A stretch of 64,000 nt of DNA from Pradoshia eiseniae (GCF_002946355.1 NZ_PKOZ01000001.1:62001-126000), one strand, 5' to 3'. Shown: positions 30,121-40,473, counted from the stretch's first letter. Program-made: numbers and translations. Notes: a model not told the origin generated them from the sequence alone.

Positions 30121-30747
30121 ATGAATATACTAGTTGTTAAAGCCAATAACCGTCCTGATGGAATATCAACGAAAATGTATGAAACATACATAGCAGAGGC
30201 AAAGAAAGAAGGGCTAAATGTTGCGACCTTTGATGTATTTACAGAAAATATGCCATACTTCGGCCAGGATTTTTTTAATGCCCTTGGCAAACTGCAAAAT
30301 AAAGCGGAATTGACAGAAGCAGAAGCCAGCCTGTTGGCCGCAAAACAAAAAGCGAAAGATGCAGTCGCCGTGGCAGATATCATCGTATTTGCCTTTCCTT
30401 TATGGAACTTGACGATTCCTGCTCCGCTACACACATTCTTTGACTATATTTTCGAGGCCGGCTTCTCGTTCCACTATAATGACAAAGGACAGCTCGAGGG
30501 TCTTATGAGTGACAAAAAAGCGGTTATCTTGTGTGCAAGAGGCGGCGTTTACTCAACCCCTGAAATGCAGCCTCTAGAGATGTCTGCAAACTATGTGCGT
30601 CATGCAATCGGAATGTTTGGCATGCAGTTGGAGGATGAGGTCATTATTGAAGGCCATAATGCTAACCCGGCTGATGCGGAGAAAATTATCGCTGCAGGCT
30701 TAGAAAAAGTGAAAGCTTCTGTTCATAAGTTAAAGCAGCTTGCTTAA
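30121..30747 (+). CDS. azoR: FMN-dependent NADH:quinone/azo oxidoreductase
   Basis: Flavodoxin-fold enzyme of 208 residues of the AzoR family, which reduces quinones and azo compounds with NADH and FMN. Visible are the phosphate-loop start NILVVKANNRPDGISTKM, the FMN-contact segment FAFPLWNLTIPAPLHTFFDY (near 94-113) and CARGGVYS. It protects against electrophiles. It is monocistronic, with its own promoter and terminator, and sits between tcdA and rarA where B. subtilis has no such gene (from memory). Confidence 0.9.
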   Translation: MNILVVKANNRPDGISTKMYETYIAEAKKEGLNVATFDVFTENMPYFGQDFFNALGKLQNKAELTEAEASLLAAKQKAKDAVAVADIIVFAFPLWNLTIPAPLHTFFDYIFEAGFSFHYNDKGQLEGLMSDKKAVILCARGGVYSTPEMQPLEMSANYVRHAIGMFGMQLEDEVIIEGHNANPADAEKIIAAGLEKVKASVHKLKQLA

Positions 30748-30757
30748 AAGGAGTCTG

Positions 30758-30799
30758 TCCCGGTAAGTCGTTTTTCATGACTAACCGGGATATTCTTTT
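30758..30799 (+). terminator. Intrinsic terminator after azoR
   Basis: TCCCGGT...AGTC pairs with GACT...ACCGGGA (30758-30790), a long stem with one internal mismatch pair, followed by TATTCTTTT. Confidence 0.7.
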
Positions 30800-30947
30800 G
30801 GAGAAAGGCTGTTGTAGTTTCGGGCTCAGGTTGAATCCCAACAGGGTTTGATTTCTTGGTGAGTGATAAAGCATCATTTATTATAAGAACCGATATTTTT
30901 GCTGATGGCGGAACCATCCTCCAATATGCCGAAGCATTAATCAAAAT

Positions 30948-30976
30948 AAGCGCCCCAGTATGCTGCTGAGGCGCTT
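30948..30976 (-). terminator. Intrinsic terminator of rarA
   Basis: AAGCGCC (30948-30954) pairs with GGCGCTT (30970-30976). On the minus strand ATTTTGATT follows. It begins four bases past the rarA stop and could also work on the plus strand (TGTTTATTT follows). Confidence 0.75.
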
Positions 30977-30979
30977 TGT

Positions 30980-32266
30980 TTATTTCTTCTTTTTAAATTC
31001 TTCAAGCCGTTCGTAGATGGCAGCCAAGCGCTTCTCTTCGCCGGACTCAATCGGTTCATAGTATTTCTTGTCCTTCAGATTATGTGGAAGATACTCCTGG
31101 TTGACCCAGCCGCCGAATGTTCCGATTGGATAATCATGCGGGTATTTATAGCCCGTATGACCAAGCTCCTTAGCCCCTGCATAATGGGCATCGCGCAAGT
31201 GCTTTGGTATTTCTCCGACATGGCCAGCTCGTATATCAGCAATAGCCGCGTCAAGAGCCTTGTAAGCTGAGTTTGATTTGGAAGACAGGCACATCTCAAC
31301 AACGGCAACGGAAAGTGGAATCCGTGCTTCAGGGAGACCTAGGCGCTCGCTTGCGGTAACAGCCGCAAGGACATTCGTGCCAACGGCACTATTGGCGAGT
31401 CCAATGTCCTCATAGGCGATGACCAAAAGCCGCCTGTTCACGGCTGTCAGGTCCCCTCCCTCAAGTAAATGGGCGAGATAGTAGAGGGCTGCGTGGACGT
31501 CGCTCCCACGGATGCTCTTTTGCAGGCTTGATAGCAGGTTGTAATAGTTTGAGCCTTTCTTATCGCCGTATACACCAACATTTCCGCCTAAGTCATTGAT
31601 TGTCTCATCATCTACGATATAGGTATTCATATCCTTCGGTGAGGAATAGACGACCGATTCCAGCAAGGTTAAGGATTTTCTTGCATCCCCGTTTGATTGG
31701 CCGGCAATGGTCTCAATTTGGTCATCGGTTATCCTGATGTCGAGTTTGCCGAGCCCGTTCTTCTCATCATGCAGAGCCCGCTGCAATAGTTCAATAACTT
31801 CATCGGTCGACAGTCGAGTGAGCTGCTTAATTTGTCCGCAGCGGCTTCTGATGGCAGGATTGACATCATGGAAGGGGTTTTCAGTTGTTGCTCCAATGAG
31901 GATAATATCTCCTCGCTCAACATGCGGGAGCAGATAATCTTGCTGCGCTTTATTAAAACGGTGAATCTCATCAAGGAATAAGATTACTTTGCCCGTTAAA
32001 TGTGTCTCTTCGACAACTGCTTCTACATCCTTTTTGCCGGCTGTCGTTGCGTTTAAGGCGATAAAGGGAATCTTCGTCTCTCCCGCAATCGCAAAAGCGA
32101 TAGAGGTTTTCCCGATGCCGGGTTCCCCGTATAAAAGCATTGATGGCACATGGCCGTTCTTGATCATGCGGTAGAGGCTCGTTTGCTTCCCGATTACGTT
32201 CTTTTGTCCGATAATCTCATCAAGGTTTCTCGGGCGCATGCGGTAGGCCAATGGTTCTCCGTTCAA
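30980..32266 (-). CDS. rarA: Replication-associated recombination AAA+ ATPase RarA
   Basis: MgsA/WRNIP1 family ATPase acting at stalled replication forks with SSB. It has about 428 residues, with Walker A GEPGIGKTS near residue 45, Walker B LFLDEIHRF near 96, sensor 1 GATTENPF, and the C-terminal tetramerisation domain (KSIRGSDVHAALYYLAHLL, then KYPHDYP). The start is placed at a TTG (32266), eight bases after a GGAGG; the upstream in-frame ATG (32281) is itself part of that ribosome site. Relatives also start shortly before EPLAYRMRP. Confidence 0.94.
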   Translation of the reverse strand: MNGEPLAYRMRPRNLDEIIGQKNVIGKQTSLYRMIKNGHVPSMLLYGEPGIGKTSIAFAIAGETKIPFIALNATTAGKKDVEAVVEETHLTGKVILFLDEIHRFNKAQQDYLLPHVERGDIILIGATTENPFHDVNPAIRSRCGQIKQLTRLSTDEVIELLQRALHDEKNGLGKLDIRITDDQIETIAGQSNGDARKSLTLLESVVYSSPKDMNTYIVDDETINDLGGNVGVYGDKKGSNYYNLLSSLQKSIRGSDVHAALYYLAHLLEGGDLTAVNRRLLVIAYEDIGLANSAVGTNVLAAVTASERLGLPEARIPLSVAVVEMCLSSKSNSAYKALDAAIADIRAGHVGEIPKHLRDAHYAGAKELGHTGYKYPHDYPIGTFGGWVNQEYLPHNLKDKKYYEPIESGEEKRLAAIYERLEEFKKKK

Positions 32267-32356
32267 ATCGATAACCTCCATAAAAAATAGTAGCTTTTCT
32301 TATTATAGCGATAAAAAGGCTACTTTCCCATAGATACCGTTTTGAAAGATGGAGGG

Positions 32357-32737
32357 TTATTGGCATACGCCAAGCGGGTTTCCGTCCGGGTCATAAAAGG
32401 TGAAAAAACGAGTATCACCTTCTCCATCCATATCTTCTACCTTAATATTCATGGCTTGCATATAAGCATGTACCTCCTCAATCGGCCGGGCGGGGATGAA
32501 ATTATAATATTTCCCTACGCCAAACGAGTTGTCCGGGAAGCGCATGGGCTCATGTCCCTTTGTTTTGACGAGGCAGATGACCGTGGGAGATTCTTCTCCT
32601 ATCTTCATCACAGCAGCGTTCTCCTCATGATAGATGGGGCTAAAGCCGAGTTTCTCCTCATACCAATTCATAGAAAGTGTTGGATCCTTAACAGGGATAA
32701 AGACTCCCTCCATGCCTTTGAAAAGCGATTTGTCCAA
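32357..32737 (-). CDS. VOC (glyoxalase/bleomycin-resistance fold) family protein
   Basis: Protein of 126 residues with paired beta-alpha-beta-beta-beta modules. The first is VFIPVKDPTLSMNWYEEKLGF and the second ends TRFFTFYDPDGNPLGVCQ, the typical closing motif with DPDGN. Members bind a metal and act as isomerases, dioxygenases or drug-binding proteins; the substrate cannot be told. It lies between rarA and cymR, divergent from cymR, and looks like a local insertion compared with B. subtilis. AAGGAGTGATT precedes the ATG. Confidence 0.82.
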   Translation of the reverse strand: MDKSLFKGMEGVFIPVKDPTLSMNWYEEKLGFSPIYHEENAAVMKIGEESPTVICLVKTKGHEPMRFPDNSFGVGKYYNFIPARPIEEVHAYMQAMNIKVEDMDGEGDTRFFTFYDPDGNPLGVCQ

Positions 32738-32948
32738 ATGTAATCACTCCTTCTCGTAATATGTATTCATCCATTCTAGACTTCGCTAAAAGAAGAGAGA
32801 TTCCTTTAGGATTGTTTTCATTTTCCATTTTTGCAGGCAAGAAATGCATAAAAGGTCTACAAGAGCGGATATTCTGTCATAATAGAGCATGAAAAACATT
32901 TGCCAAAACATCTATTGAAGCATTGATAAGTGGCTATGATTTAATGTA

Positions 32949-32957
32949 TGGTATACT
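32949..32957 (+). promoter_or_regulatory. Extended -10 promoter element of cymR
   Basis: TGGTATACT (32949-32957), 38 bases before the cymR ATG, has an extended -10 (TGn) and a near-consensus -10. No strong -35 is found at the correct spacing. Confidence 0.45.
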
Positions 32958-32994
32958 TTTGGGAGAATATTATTAGGCTAGAGGTGCTAGGACC

Positions 32995-33417
32995 ATGAAA
33001 ATTTCCACTAAAGGAAGATACGGACTGACCATAATGATTGATTTAGCGAAAAGGCATGGAGAAGGCCCTACTTCCCTAAAATCAATCGCCCAAGCCAATG
33101 AGCTTTCAGAACATTATTTAGAGCAGCTCGTAACACCCCTGCGCAATGCGGGGCTTGTTAAAAGTGTCAGAGGAGCTTATGGCGGCTATAAACTAACAAA
33201 AGAACCTAGTGAGATAACAGCTGGTGATGTCATTAGAGTTCTAGAAGGGCCAATCACACCTGTCGAGGGAATTGAGGAAGAAGAGCCGGTAAAACGGCAG
33301 CTATGGATTAAGATTCGTGATGCGGTCAAGGATGTACTTGATAATACGACATTAGCAGACTTGGCTTCCTATGATCCGGACGGCGGAGAAACAGAATCTT
33401 ATATGTTCTACATTTAA
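32995..33417 (+). CDS. cymR: Rrf2-family cysteine metabolism repressor CymR
   Basis: Global repressor of sulfur and cysteine genes; it acts with CysK in B. subtilis. The 140 residues carry an N-terminal winged helix (MKISTKGRYGLTIMIDLA; SLKSIAQANELSEHYLEQL; GAYGGYKL wing). It has no cysteine at all, which separates it from the Fe-S regulator IscR. The context, directly before iscS and mnmA, matches Bacillus. Terminators do not separate it from iscS but an unusually long structured spacer does. Confidence 0.93.
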   Translation: MKISTKGRYGLTIMIDLAKRHGEGPTSLKSIAQANELSEHYLEQLVTPLRNAGLVKSVRGAYGGYKLTKEPSEITAGDVIRVLEGPITPVEGIEEEEPVKRQLWIKIRDAVKDVLDNTTLADLASYDPDGGETESYMFYI

Positions 33418-33461
33418 CCATATTCAGCTGTAATTTTTGGCTGTTGATATACATTCATATA

Positions 33462-33560
33462 AGCGGTGAGCCACTAGTGCTGTTGCTATATGGATGGACT
33501 CGGGCGGATGAATGAGCAGCGGCGCTTGGATATGCGTGGTGCAATTTTCGCCGCGACACC
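33462..33560 (+). other. Structured spacer between cymR and iscS, possible RNA leader
   Basis: The 190-base gap before iscS contains nested complementary pairs. GAGCCA (33468-33473) pairs with TGGACTC (33495-33501) with one bulge, and GCGGCG (33519-33524) pairs with CGCCGC (33549-33554). Between them lies the palindrome CACTAGTG. The stretch is more GC-rich than other spacers here. No known riboswitch consensus was recognised, and no coding frame with a ribosome site explains it. Confidence 0.35.
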
Positions 33561-33607
33561 GGGTTCTTTAGGTTTAAGCAAACAGTATGGCAGGGAGGTA
33601 TCGGCCA

Positions 33608-34750
33608 TTGGAAACAATATATCTAGATCACGCAGCAACGACTCCGATGCATCCAGAAGCAATCCGGGTGATGATGGATGTTATGAATGATACATTTGGA
33701 AATCCATCTAGCATTCATCAATTTGGACGAGCTGCCAGAAAAAGAGTAGATGATGCGAGGAAAGTGCTGGCAGATAGCATTGGCGCATCTATTGATGAAA
33801 TTATCTTTACGAGCGGCGGGACAGAGGCGGACAATTCTGCCATCTTTAGCGCTGTACAGGCCTTGAAGGATAAGGGGAACCATATCATTACAAGCGAAAT
33901 TGAACATCATGCGGTTCTGCATGCATGCAAGGAGCTTGAAAAGCAGGGATATGCAGTGACTTACCTGCCGGTTGATGAGTCTGGGCGCGTATCCGCTGAT
34001 TCCGTGAAGCAAGCCTTAAGGGATGAGACGGTTCTGGTGACAATCATGTATGGGAATAATGAGGTTGGCACTTTGCAGCCAATCAAGGAGATTGGAGATC
34101 TGCTTAAAGATCATCATGCATTCTTCCATACGGATGCGGTCCAAGCTTATGGGGCAGTACCGATTGATGTGAAGGAGCTTGGGGTAGATTTTATGAGCGT
34201 TTCCTCTCATAAGATCAATGGTCCCAAGGGCATAGGATTCCTCTATGCGAAAAAGGGGATTCCGTTTAAGCCTTTATTATTCGGCGGTGAACAAGAAAGA
34301 AAGCGCCGGGCTGGCACAGAAAATGTGGCGGGCGCCGCAGGCTTCGCAAAAGCTGCTGAGGTCATGCAGGAGATGTCTGAGGAAAAGACAGCCATGTATC
34401 GAAGGTTTAAAGGGACAATGATTCGCTTATTTGAGGAATCAGGTATAGACTTTGCCATCAATGGTAGCTTGGAGGAGTCTCTGCCGCATATTTTAAATAT
34501 CAGCTTCCCTGGTGTGGGGGTTGAAGCATTCCTGGTCAATATGGATCTGGCTGGTATTGCGGTATCAAGCGGCTCGGCTTGCACAGCGGGTTCCATTGAG
34601 CCTTCCCATGTGCTAGTGGCCATGTTCGGCAAGGAATCGGAGAGGACGAAAAACTCTATCCGTTTCAGCTTCGGGCTGAATAATACAACAGAGGAAATAG
34701 AACGGGCCGCCTTAACAGCGATTAAGGTTGCGAACCGTTTGGCGAGATAA
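33608..34750 (+). CDS. iscS: Cysteine desulfurase (IscS/YrvO type)
   Basis: PLP enzyme that takes sulfur from cysteine and passes it to partners, here most likely MnmA encoded 20 bases downstream. It has 380 residues. The PLP lysine is in SVSSHKINGPKG (near 205), the histidine in SEIEHHAVLHACK, and the catalytic cysteine in SSGSACTAGS (near 325). The start is TTG at 33608, nine bases after GGGAGG, giving METIYLDHAATTPMHPEA; the ATG at 33587 is upstream of the ribosome site. Confidence 0.95.
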   Translation: METIYLDHAATTPMHPEAIRVMMDVMNDTFGNPSSIHQFGRAARKRVDDARKVLADSIGASIDEIIFTSGGTEADNSAIFSAVQALKDKGNHIITSEIEHHAVLHACKELEKQGYAVTYLPVDESGRVSADSVKQALRDETVLVTIMYGNNEVGTLQPIKEIGDLLKDHHAFFHTDAVQAYGAVPIDVKELGVDFMSVSSHKINGPKGIGFLYAKKGIPFKPLLFGGEQERKRRAGTENVAGAAGFAKAAEVMQEMSEEKTAMYRRFKGTMIRLFEESGIDFAINGSLEESLPHILNISFPGVGVEAFLVNMDLAGIAVSSGSACTAGSIEPSHVLVAMFGKESERTKNSIRFSFGLNNTTEEIERAALTAIKVANRLAR

Positions 34751-34764
34751 ATAGTTAGAGGTGA

Positions 34765-35883
<1,119 letters not shown>

Positions 35884-35953
35884 TTCGAGCCTATCTATCG
35901 CCCAATTGCAAAAGACTTGAAACTCTGAAGGCGATGGATAAAAGGATGAACAT

Positions 35954-35996
35954 AAAAGCACGAGGGTGGCAGCTGCCAACTTCTCGTGCTTTTTTA
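35954..35996. terminator. Bidirectional terminator between mnmA and the SGNH hydrolase gene
   Basis: AAAAGCACGAG (35954-35964) pairs with CTCGTGCTTTT (35982-35993), and the loop contains GGCAGCTGCC, itself a palindrome. T-rich on both strands. Confidence 0.85.
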
Positions 35997-36011
35997 ATAC
36001 CTGATTCTCCT

Positions 36012-36740
36012 TTATTGCTTGTCTAACTCTTCTGCCATATAACGGCCAATCCGGTCAGCAATCATTTCATACCCTTTTTGGTTGAGATGAAGGGCATCGC
36101 TGAAGTAATCCTCTTTTTCTTTATCCTGGTATAAATCATTTGTCGGAATGAAGTGAGCATTTTCATGCTGTTCCGTGATGGACTTAACCGATTCATCCCA
36201 ATCGCTGACAACATCATTTAGCTGATCGCTCTGCTGGAATGGATTGTATAGACCAACAGTGATGATTGGGACAGAAGGATTGAATTTACGTATGGCAGAT
36301 AGTATTTCTTCCATGTTATTCGTATACAGTTGTTTCTTTTGCGCGATGGCCTCCGTGGATATGGTCAGGAAGTTTCCGCCTGTTGCCGAGCGCAAATCAT
36401 TGGTTCCTATGTATACGATGACCCAGTCCGCTTCGTTAAAGGTTTCATTCACTTCAATGCTCTTCAATTGGTCAAGCAGGTCGCTGGATTCTTGTCCAGG
36501 TATCCCAAAATTACGAATGGTGTACGTATATCGGCTTTGCTGATTCAGCTTCTTCTGCAGCTGGCCGACATAGCCTTGTTCCTCTTCGTCCCCAAGACCG
36601 TATGTTAATGAGTCCCCAAGCGCGATGATGGTTTGCTCATCATCAGGCTTTAAATCAGCATCGAATTGATAGGCGTATAAGCCATAGGATATTCCCACAA
36701 CCACTAAAATGGCCAAGGTAATAATGAGTGGTTTTTTCAT
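36012..36740 (-). CDS. SGNH/GDSL-family lipase or esterase, membrane-anchored
   Basis: Protein of 242 residues. An N-terminal hydrophobic helix (about 5-25) anchors or exports it. The SGNH blocks are ALGDSLTYGLG (Ser nucleophile, block I), NFGIPGQES (block II Gly), YIGTNDLRS (block III Asn) and DALHLNQKGYE (block V, catalytic Asp and His). These are complete, so it should be an active esterase or acyl hydrolase outside the cell; the substrate is unknown. It interrupts the mnmA-TPR-recD2 order seen in B. subtilis. Confidence 0.88.
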   Translation of the reverse strand: MKKPLIITLAILVVVGISYGLYAYQFDADLKPDDEQTIIALGDSLTYGLGDEEEQGYVGQLQKKLNQQSRYTYTIRNFGIPGQESSDLLDQLKSIEVNETFNEADWVIVYIGTNDLRSATGGNFLTISTEAIAQKKQLYTNNMEEILSAIRKFNPSVPIITVGLYNPFQQSDQLNDVVSDWDESVKSITEQHENAHFIPTNDLYQDKEKEDYFSDALHLNQKGYEMIADRIGRYMAEELDKQ

Positions 36741-36902
36741 TCATCTGTCCTCCATGTTGAAAGTTACAAATGTTTATACCCTTAATGGCAGAAAAAAGAA
36801 CATGGAGAAAGACTAGTTAACTGATTAACGGAAAGACAGGGTTTCTTTATGGTATACTATTGGCATTCATTATCGTAAGAAAAGTAGGAGTGAACAGAAG
36901 CA

Positions 36903-37559
36903 ATGGATAAAAATCAATTAGCGATTCAATATATGGAGCAAGGAAAAATGGAGGAGGCAGCGAAAATCTTCGGTGAGATGATTGAAGAGAACCCGAAGGA
37001 TCCAATTGGGTATATTAACTTCGGAAATGTGCTCGCTTCCATGAATGATACAGAAAGAGCGATTAAATTCTTTGAAAGAGCAATTGAGCTTGACCCTGAA
37101 GCGGCAACGGCTTATTACGGTCTTGGCGGGATTTATTATGAACAGGATGATTTGCTGAAGGCAAAGGATTGCTATGAGCAAGCCATCAAAAAAGGCTTAG
37201 AGTCAAGCGACACGATGTTCATGCTTGGGCTTTGTCTTCTTCATCTAGACCAGCCGCGTTTGGCGCTTCCATACTTCCAGCGGAGCATCGAACTAAATGG
37301 GGAAGATGCCGAGGCACAATTCCATTACGGTCTCGCGCTTGCAGGAGCAGAAATGTATGACATGGCGATTGAGGCTTGGGAGAAGACACTTGAGGCGGAT
37401 GAGAACCATGCTGACGCTTACTTTAATTTAGGAGTCGCCTTTGGGGGAATCAAGGGAGATACAGCAAAAGCCATCACATTTTTCGAGAAGGCGCTTGAAA
37501 TCCAGCCGGATCATATTCTTGCGGCAAATGGATTAAAGCAAATGAAGGAATTAAGCTGA
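36903..37559 (+). CDS. Tetratricopeptide repeat protein (YrrB-like)
   Basis: Protein of 218 residues built almost entirely of six TPR units of 34 residues (about 3-206), with typical positions such as YINFGNVLASMNDTERAIKFFERAIELDPE and AYYGLGGIYYEQDDLLKA. TPR superhelices bind other proteins. It lies between mnmA and recD2 like B. subtilis yrrB, for which no firm function is known. AGGAGTGA precedes the ATG. Confidence 0.88.
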   Translation: MDKNQLAIQYMEQGKMEEAAKIFGEMIEENPKDPIGYINFGNVLASMNDTERAIKFFERAIELDPEAATAYYGLGGIYYEQDDLLKAKDCYEQAIKKGLESSDTMFMLGLCLLHLDQPRLALPYFQRSIELNGEDAEAQFHYGLALAGAEMYDMAIEAWEKTLEADENHADAYFNLGVAFGGIKGDTAKAITFFEKALEIQPDHILAANGLKQMKELS

Positions 37560-37575
37560 ACGGGAGAGGATGAAA

Positions 37576-40035
37576 GTGGAACAGGAGTCTTTTGTCTTTA
37601 CGGACAATGACAAACCGTTTATTAAAGGCACACACTTAGTCACCATCTTTCATAATGAGCAGAATTTATATTCGGTCGTCCGCATAAGGGTGAAGGATAC
37701 CAATGTCAGCTATGATGAGAAAGAGGCCGTTATTACTGGCTATTTTCCTGCTCTCCATGAGGAGGAAATCTATACATTCTACGGAAAGATGAAGGAGCAT
37801 CCTCGTTTTGGCTTACAGTTCAATGTGGATAACTTCAAACGGGAGCTTCCTGAATCGAAAGACGGCATCATTGCCTATCTTTCTGGATCGATGTTTAAGG
37901 GAATCGGAAAGAAAACAGCGGAATTGATTGTCGATAAGCTCGGGGAAAAGGCCATTTCCAAAATATTGGCTAACCCGTCTGTTTTAGATGAGATTCCAAA
38001 GCTTAGCGGCGAAAAGGCGAAGGAATTATATGATACGCTTGCGGCTAATCAAGGCTTAGAGGAAATCATGATTTCTCTATCAGGTTTAGGATTTGGGCCG
38101 CAGTTATCCATGAAGATTTACCAAGTGTATAAGCAGGATACCATCTCAATCATTGAATCAAATCCCTATCAATTGGTGGAAACGATAGAGGGGATTGGTT
38201 TTGCGAAGGCGGATGAGATTGGCCAATCGCTTGGGCTTGGCGGCAGCCACCCATCCCGGATTAAGGCGGCCATTCTCTACATATTGGACCGTTTCTGTAT
38301 GCAGGAGGGACACACCTATCTAGAGGCAGAGCCATTGCTTCTTGCTGTTAAAGAGCTGCTTGAGAAGAATCAAAAGGTCGAAATCACCTTTGACATGATT
38401 ACAGAGCAAATGGTACAGCTTTCAGAGGAAGGGAAGCTTATCGGGGAAGAGAAGAAATTCTACATTCCTTCTTTGTATTTCTCCGAGAAAGGAATCGTCA
38501 CCAATCTGAAACGAATTATGTCTCAGGAAGGATATGAGGAGCAATTTCCGGAGTCTGAATTCTTGCTTGAGCTTGGAAAGCTAGAGGAACGCATCGGGAT
38601 GGAATACGCAGAGGAGCAAAAGGATGCGATTTTTAAAGCGCTCCACTCTCCGATGCTGCTACTGACTGGCGGGCCTGGTACAGGGAAAACGACGGTCATT
38701 AAAGGCATTGTAGAGCTTTACTCCGAGCTGCATGGAGTCTCCCTTAATCCGAAAGATTACGATAAGGATCATCCCTATCCATTTGTGCTAGCCGCGCCAA
38801 CAGGCCGGGCTGCCAAACGCATGAAGGAATCGACTGGACTGCCTGCTGTCACAATCCATCGCCTTCTCGGCTGGAACGGGTCGGATGTACAGCGAAGTGA
38901 GGATAATCCCATTCAGGGAAGGCTCTTGATAGTCGATGAAATGTCGATGGTGGATATTTGGCTGGCCAATCAATTATTTAAATGCATCCCAAATGACATG
39001 CAGGTCATCCTTGTCGGGGATGAGGACCAATTGCCTTCTGTCGGTCCCGGTCAGGTACTGAAGGATTTGCTCAATTCAGCCGTCATTCCGGTTACCCGTC
39101 TTGAGTCTATTTTCAGGCAGGAGGATGGGTCATCCATTATCCAGCTCGCTCACTTCATCAAGAAGGGAGAGCTTCCGACTGACATCCGGCAGCCGAAAAA
39201 GGATCGTTCGTTCTTTGCCTGCCAAACAAACCAGGTGGCTGATGTCATCCGTCAGGTTGTCATGAATGCACGGAAGAAGGGCTTTGCCGCCCGGGATATC
39301 CAAGTGCTTGCCCCGATGTATCGGGGCAGTGCAGGAATTGATGCTTTGAATGTCCTGCTACAGGAAATTCTTAATGATAATCATGCAAGGAAGAAGAGGG
39401 AACTCACCTTTGGGGATGTCATCTACCGTGTCGGCGATAAAGTGCTGCAGCTTGTTAACCAGCCGGAGAACGGCATCTATAATGGAGATATGGGAGAAAT
39501 CATCGCCATTATTTATGCGAAGGAGAATGAAGATAAGGTCGATCAAATTCACGTATCCTTTGACGGCATTGAAACGAAATATACAAGGCAGGAATTGAAT
39601 CAGCTCACACATGCCTATTGCTGCTCGATTCATAAATCACAGGGGAGTGAGTTTCCGATTGTCATCCTCCCAATTGTGAAGAGTTATCACCGTATGCTGA
39701 GGAGAAATCTGATTTATACGGCGATTACGCGAAGCAAGCAATTTTTGATTCTTTGCGGTGAGGAAGAGGCTATGCGCTATGGTGTCTCTAAAAGCGGTGA
39801 GGAGGAGCGGATGACCACCTTACTTGAGAAACTGAAGGAGGGCTTCATTGGAAGCATCCCTGCATCAGAACAAGAGCGTCCATCCATAGTGTCTGATGGT
39901 CAGGGTGGCGAGGGGGACGAACCATCCCTTCCTGATATGAATGATGAATTGACATATGAGGAACGCCTTTTTGCGACTGATCCAATGATTGGTATGGAAA
40001 ACGTTACACCTTATGATTTTATGACGTCTGGGTAA
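37576..40035 (+). CDS. recD2: ATP-dependent 5'-3' DNA helicase RecD2
   Basis: SF1B helicase of about 819 residues working without RecBC. An N-terminal OB and helix-hairpin-helix region (about 80-230: FKGIGKKTAELIVDKLG, GIGFAKADEIGQSLG) precedes the helicase core with Walker A LTGGPGTGKTTV (near 362), motif II VDEMSMVD (near 456), and late motifs SIHKSQGSEFP and YTAITRSKQ. An acidic tail follows. Start choice: the GTG at 37576 has better spacing from GGAGAGG than the ATG at 37570. Confidence 0.95.
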   Translation: MEQESFVFTDNDKPFIKGTHLVTIFHNEQNLYSVVRIRVKDTNVSYDEKEAVITGYFPALHEEEIYTFYGKMKEHPRFGLQFNVDNFKRELPESKDGIIAYLSGSMFKGIGKKTAELIVDKLGEKAISKILANPSVLDEIPKLSGEKAKELYDTLAANQGLEEIMISLSGLGFGPQLSMKIYQVYKQDTISIIESNPYQLVETIEGIGFAKADEIGQSLGLGGSHPSRIKAAILYILDRFCMQEGHTYLEAEPLLLAVKELLEKNQKVEITFDMITEQMVQLSEEGKLIGEEKKFYIPSLYFSEKGIVTNLKRIMSQEGYEEQFPESEFLLELGKLEERIGMEYAEEQKDAIFKALHSPMLLLTGGPGTGKTTVIKGIVELYSELHGVSLNPKDYDKDHPYPFVLAAPTGRAAKRMKESTGLPAVTIHRLLGWNGSDVQRSEDNPIQGRLLIVDEMSMVDIWLANQLFKCIPNDMQVILVGDEDQLPSVGPGQVLKDLLNSAVIPVTRLESIFRQEDGSSIIQLAHFIKKGELPTDIRQPKKDRSFFACQTNQVADVIRQVVMNARKKGFAARDIQVLAPMYRGSAGIDALNVLLQEILNDNHARKKRELTFGDVIYRVGDKVLQLVNQPENGIYNGDMGEIIAIIYAKENEDKVDQIHVSFDGIETKYTRQELNQLTHAYCCSIHKSQGSEFPIVILPIVKSYHRMLRRNLIYTAITRSKQFLILCGEEEAMRYGVSKSGEEERMTTLLEKLKEGFIGSIPASEQERPSIVSDGQGGEGDEPSLPDMNDELTYEERLFATDPMIGMENVTPYDFMTSG

Positions 40036-40126
40036 ACTATTCATTGCCGGGTATTTAACTGAATGTTTTCCCAAAATAAGGGCATACTGGCACCTAAGGA
40101 CTGATTTATAGGACGAGGTGAAGGTA

Positions 40127-40318
40127 ATGATGAAATGCCCAAATTGCGCAAGCAAGGATATTGGGAAGATTGGGGTCAATCAATTCTACTGCTGGAATTG
40201 CTTTGTGGAGCTTTCTATCGGTAAGGGAGTCATGCATGTCCATCAAGTGGAAGAGGATGGGTTGCTGAGCTCTTTGGATGACCTTTTCAGTGAAGATGAC
40301 CGGCAAATAAGCCTGTAG
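40127..40318 (+). CDS. Small zinc-ribbon protein
   Basis: Protein of about 63 residues with a four-cysteine zinc ribbon, CPNC (near 4-7) and CWNC (near 25-28), then an acidic tail (SSLDDLFSEDD). Likely a metal-stabilised binding module; function unknown. AGGTGA lies just before the ATG at 40127; the adjacent ATG at 40130 is equally possible. Conserved small genes occupy this place between recD2 and the AI-2E permease gene in Bacillus. Confidence 0.72.
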   Translation: MMKCPNCASKDIGKIGVNQFYCWNCFVELSIGKGVMHVHQVEEDGLLSSLDDLFSEDDRQISL

Positions 40319-40350
40319 ATTGCGGCGAACGAATCCGAGGTGATTGACAC

Positions 40351-40473
40351 ATGAACCGTATGGTTTCCTCAATGATCGGCTTTGGAGCAGGCATGGCCTT
40401 AAGCAATATGAATAAGGGCATGTACAGAAAGCGAAAAAGACAAATGAAACGATTCGTCAAGCAACTCTTATAA
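40351..40473 (+). CDS. DUF3918-type tiny basic protein (YrzQ-like)
   Basis: Forty residues: a short glycine-rich hydrophobic start (SSMIGFGAGMALSNM) then a strongly basic tail (YRKRKRQMKRFVKQ). This is the pattern of DUF3918/YrzQ at the same map place. GAGGTGATT lies upstream of the ATG. Function unknown. A strong terminator follows eight bases after the stop. Confidence 0.75.
   Translation: MNRMVSSMIGFGAGMALSNMNKGMYRKRKRQMKRFVKQLL

Noticed and set aside
30859-30969. Possible 36-codon ORF (GTG start) between azoR and rarA
   Set aside because: It has gene-like composition but no ribosome site, ends within the rarA terminator, and no homologue is recognised; overlapping minus-strand frames look equally good. 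Possibly decayed sequence.
33490-33690. 66-codon plus-strand frame across the cymR-iscS spacer
   Set aside because: Overlaps the start of iscS out of frame, low-complexity composition, no ribosome site at its ATG.
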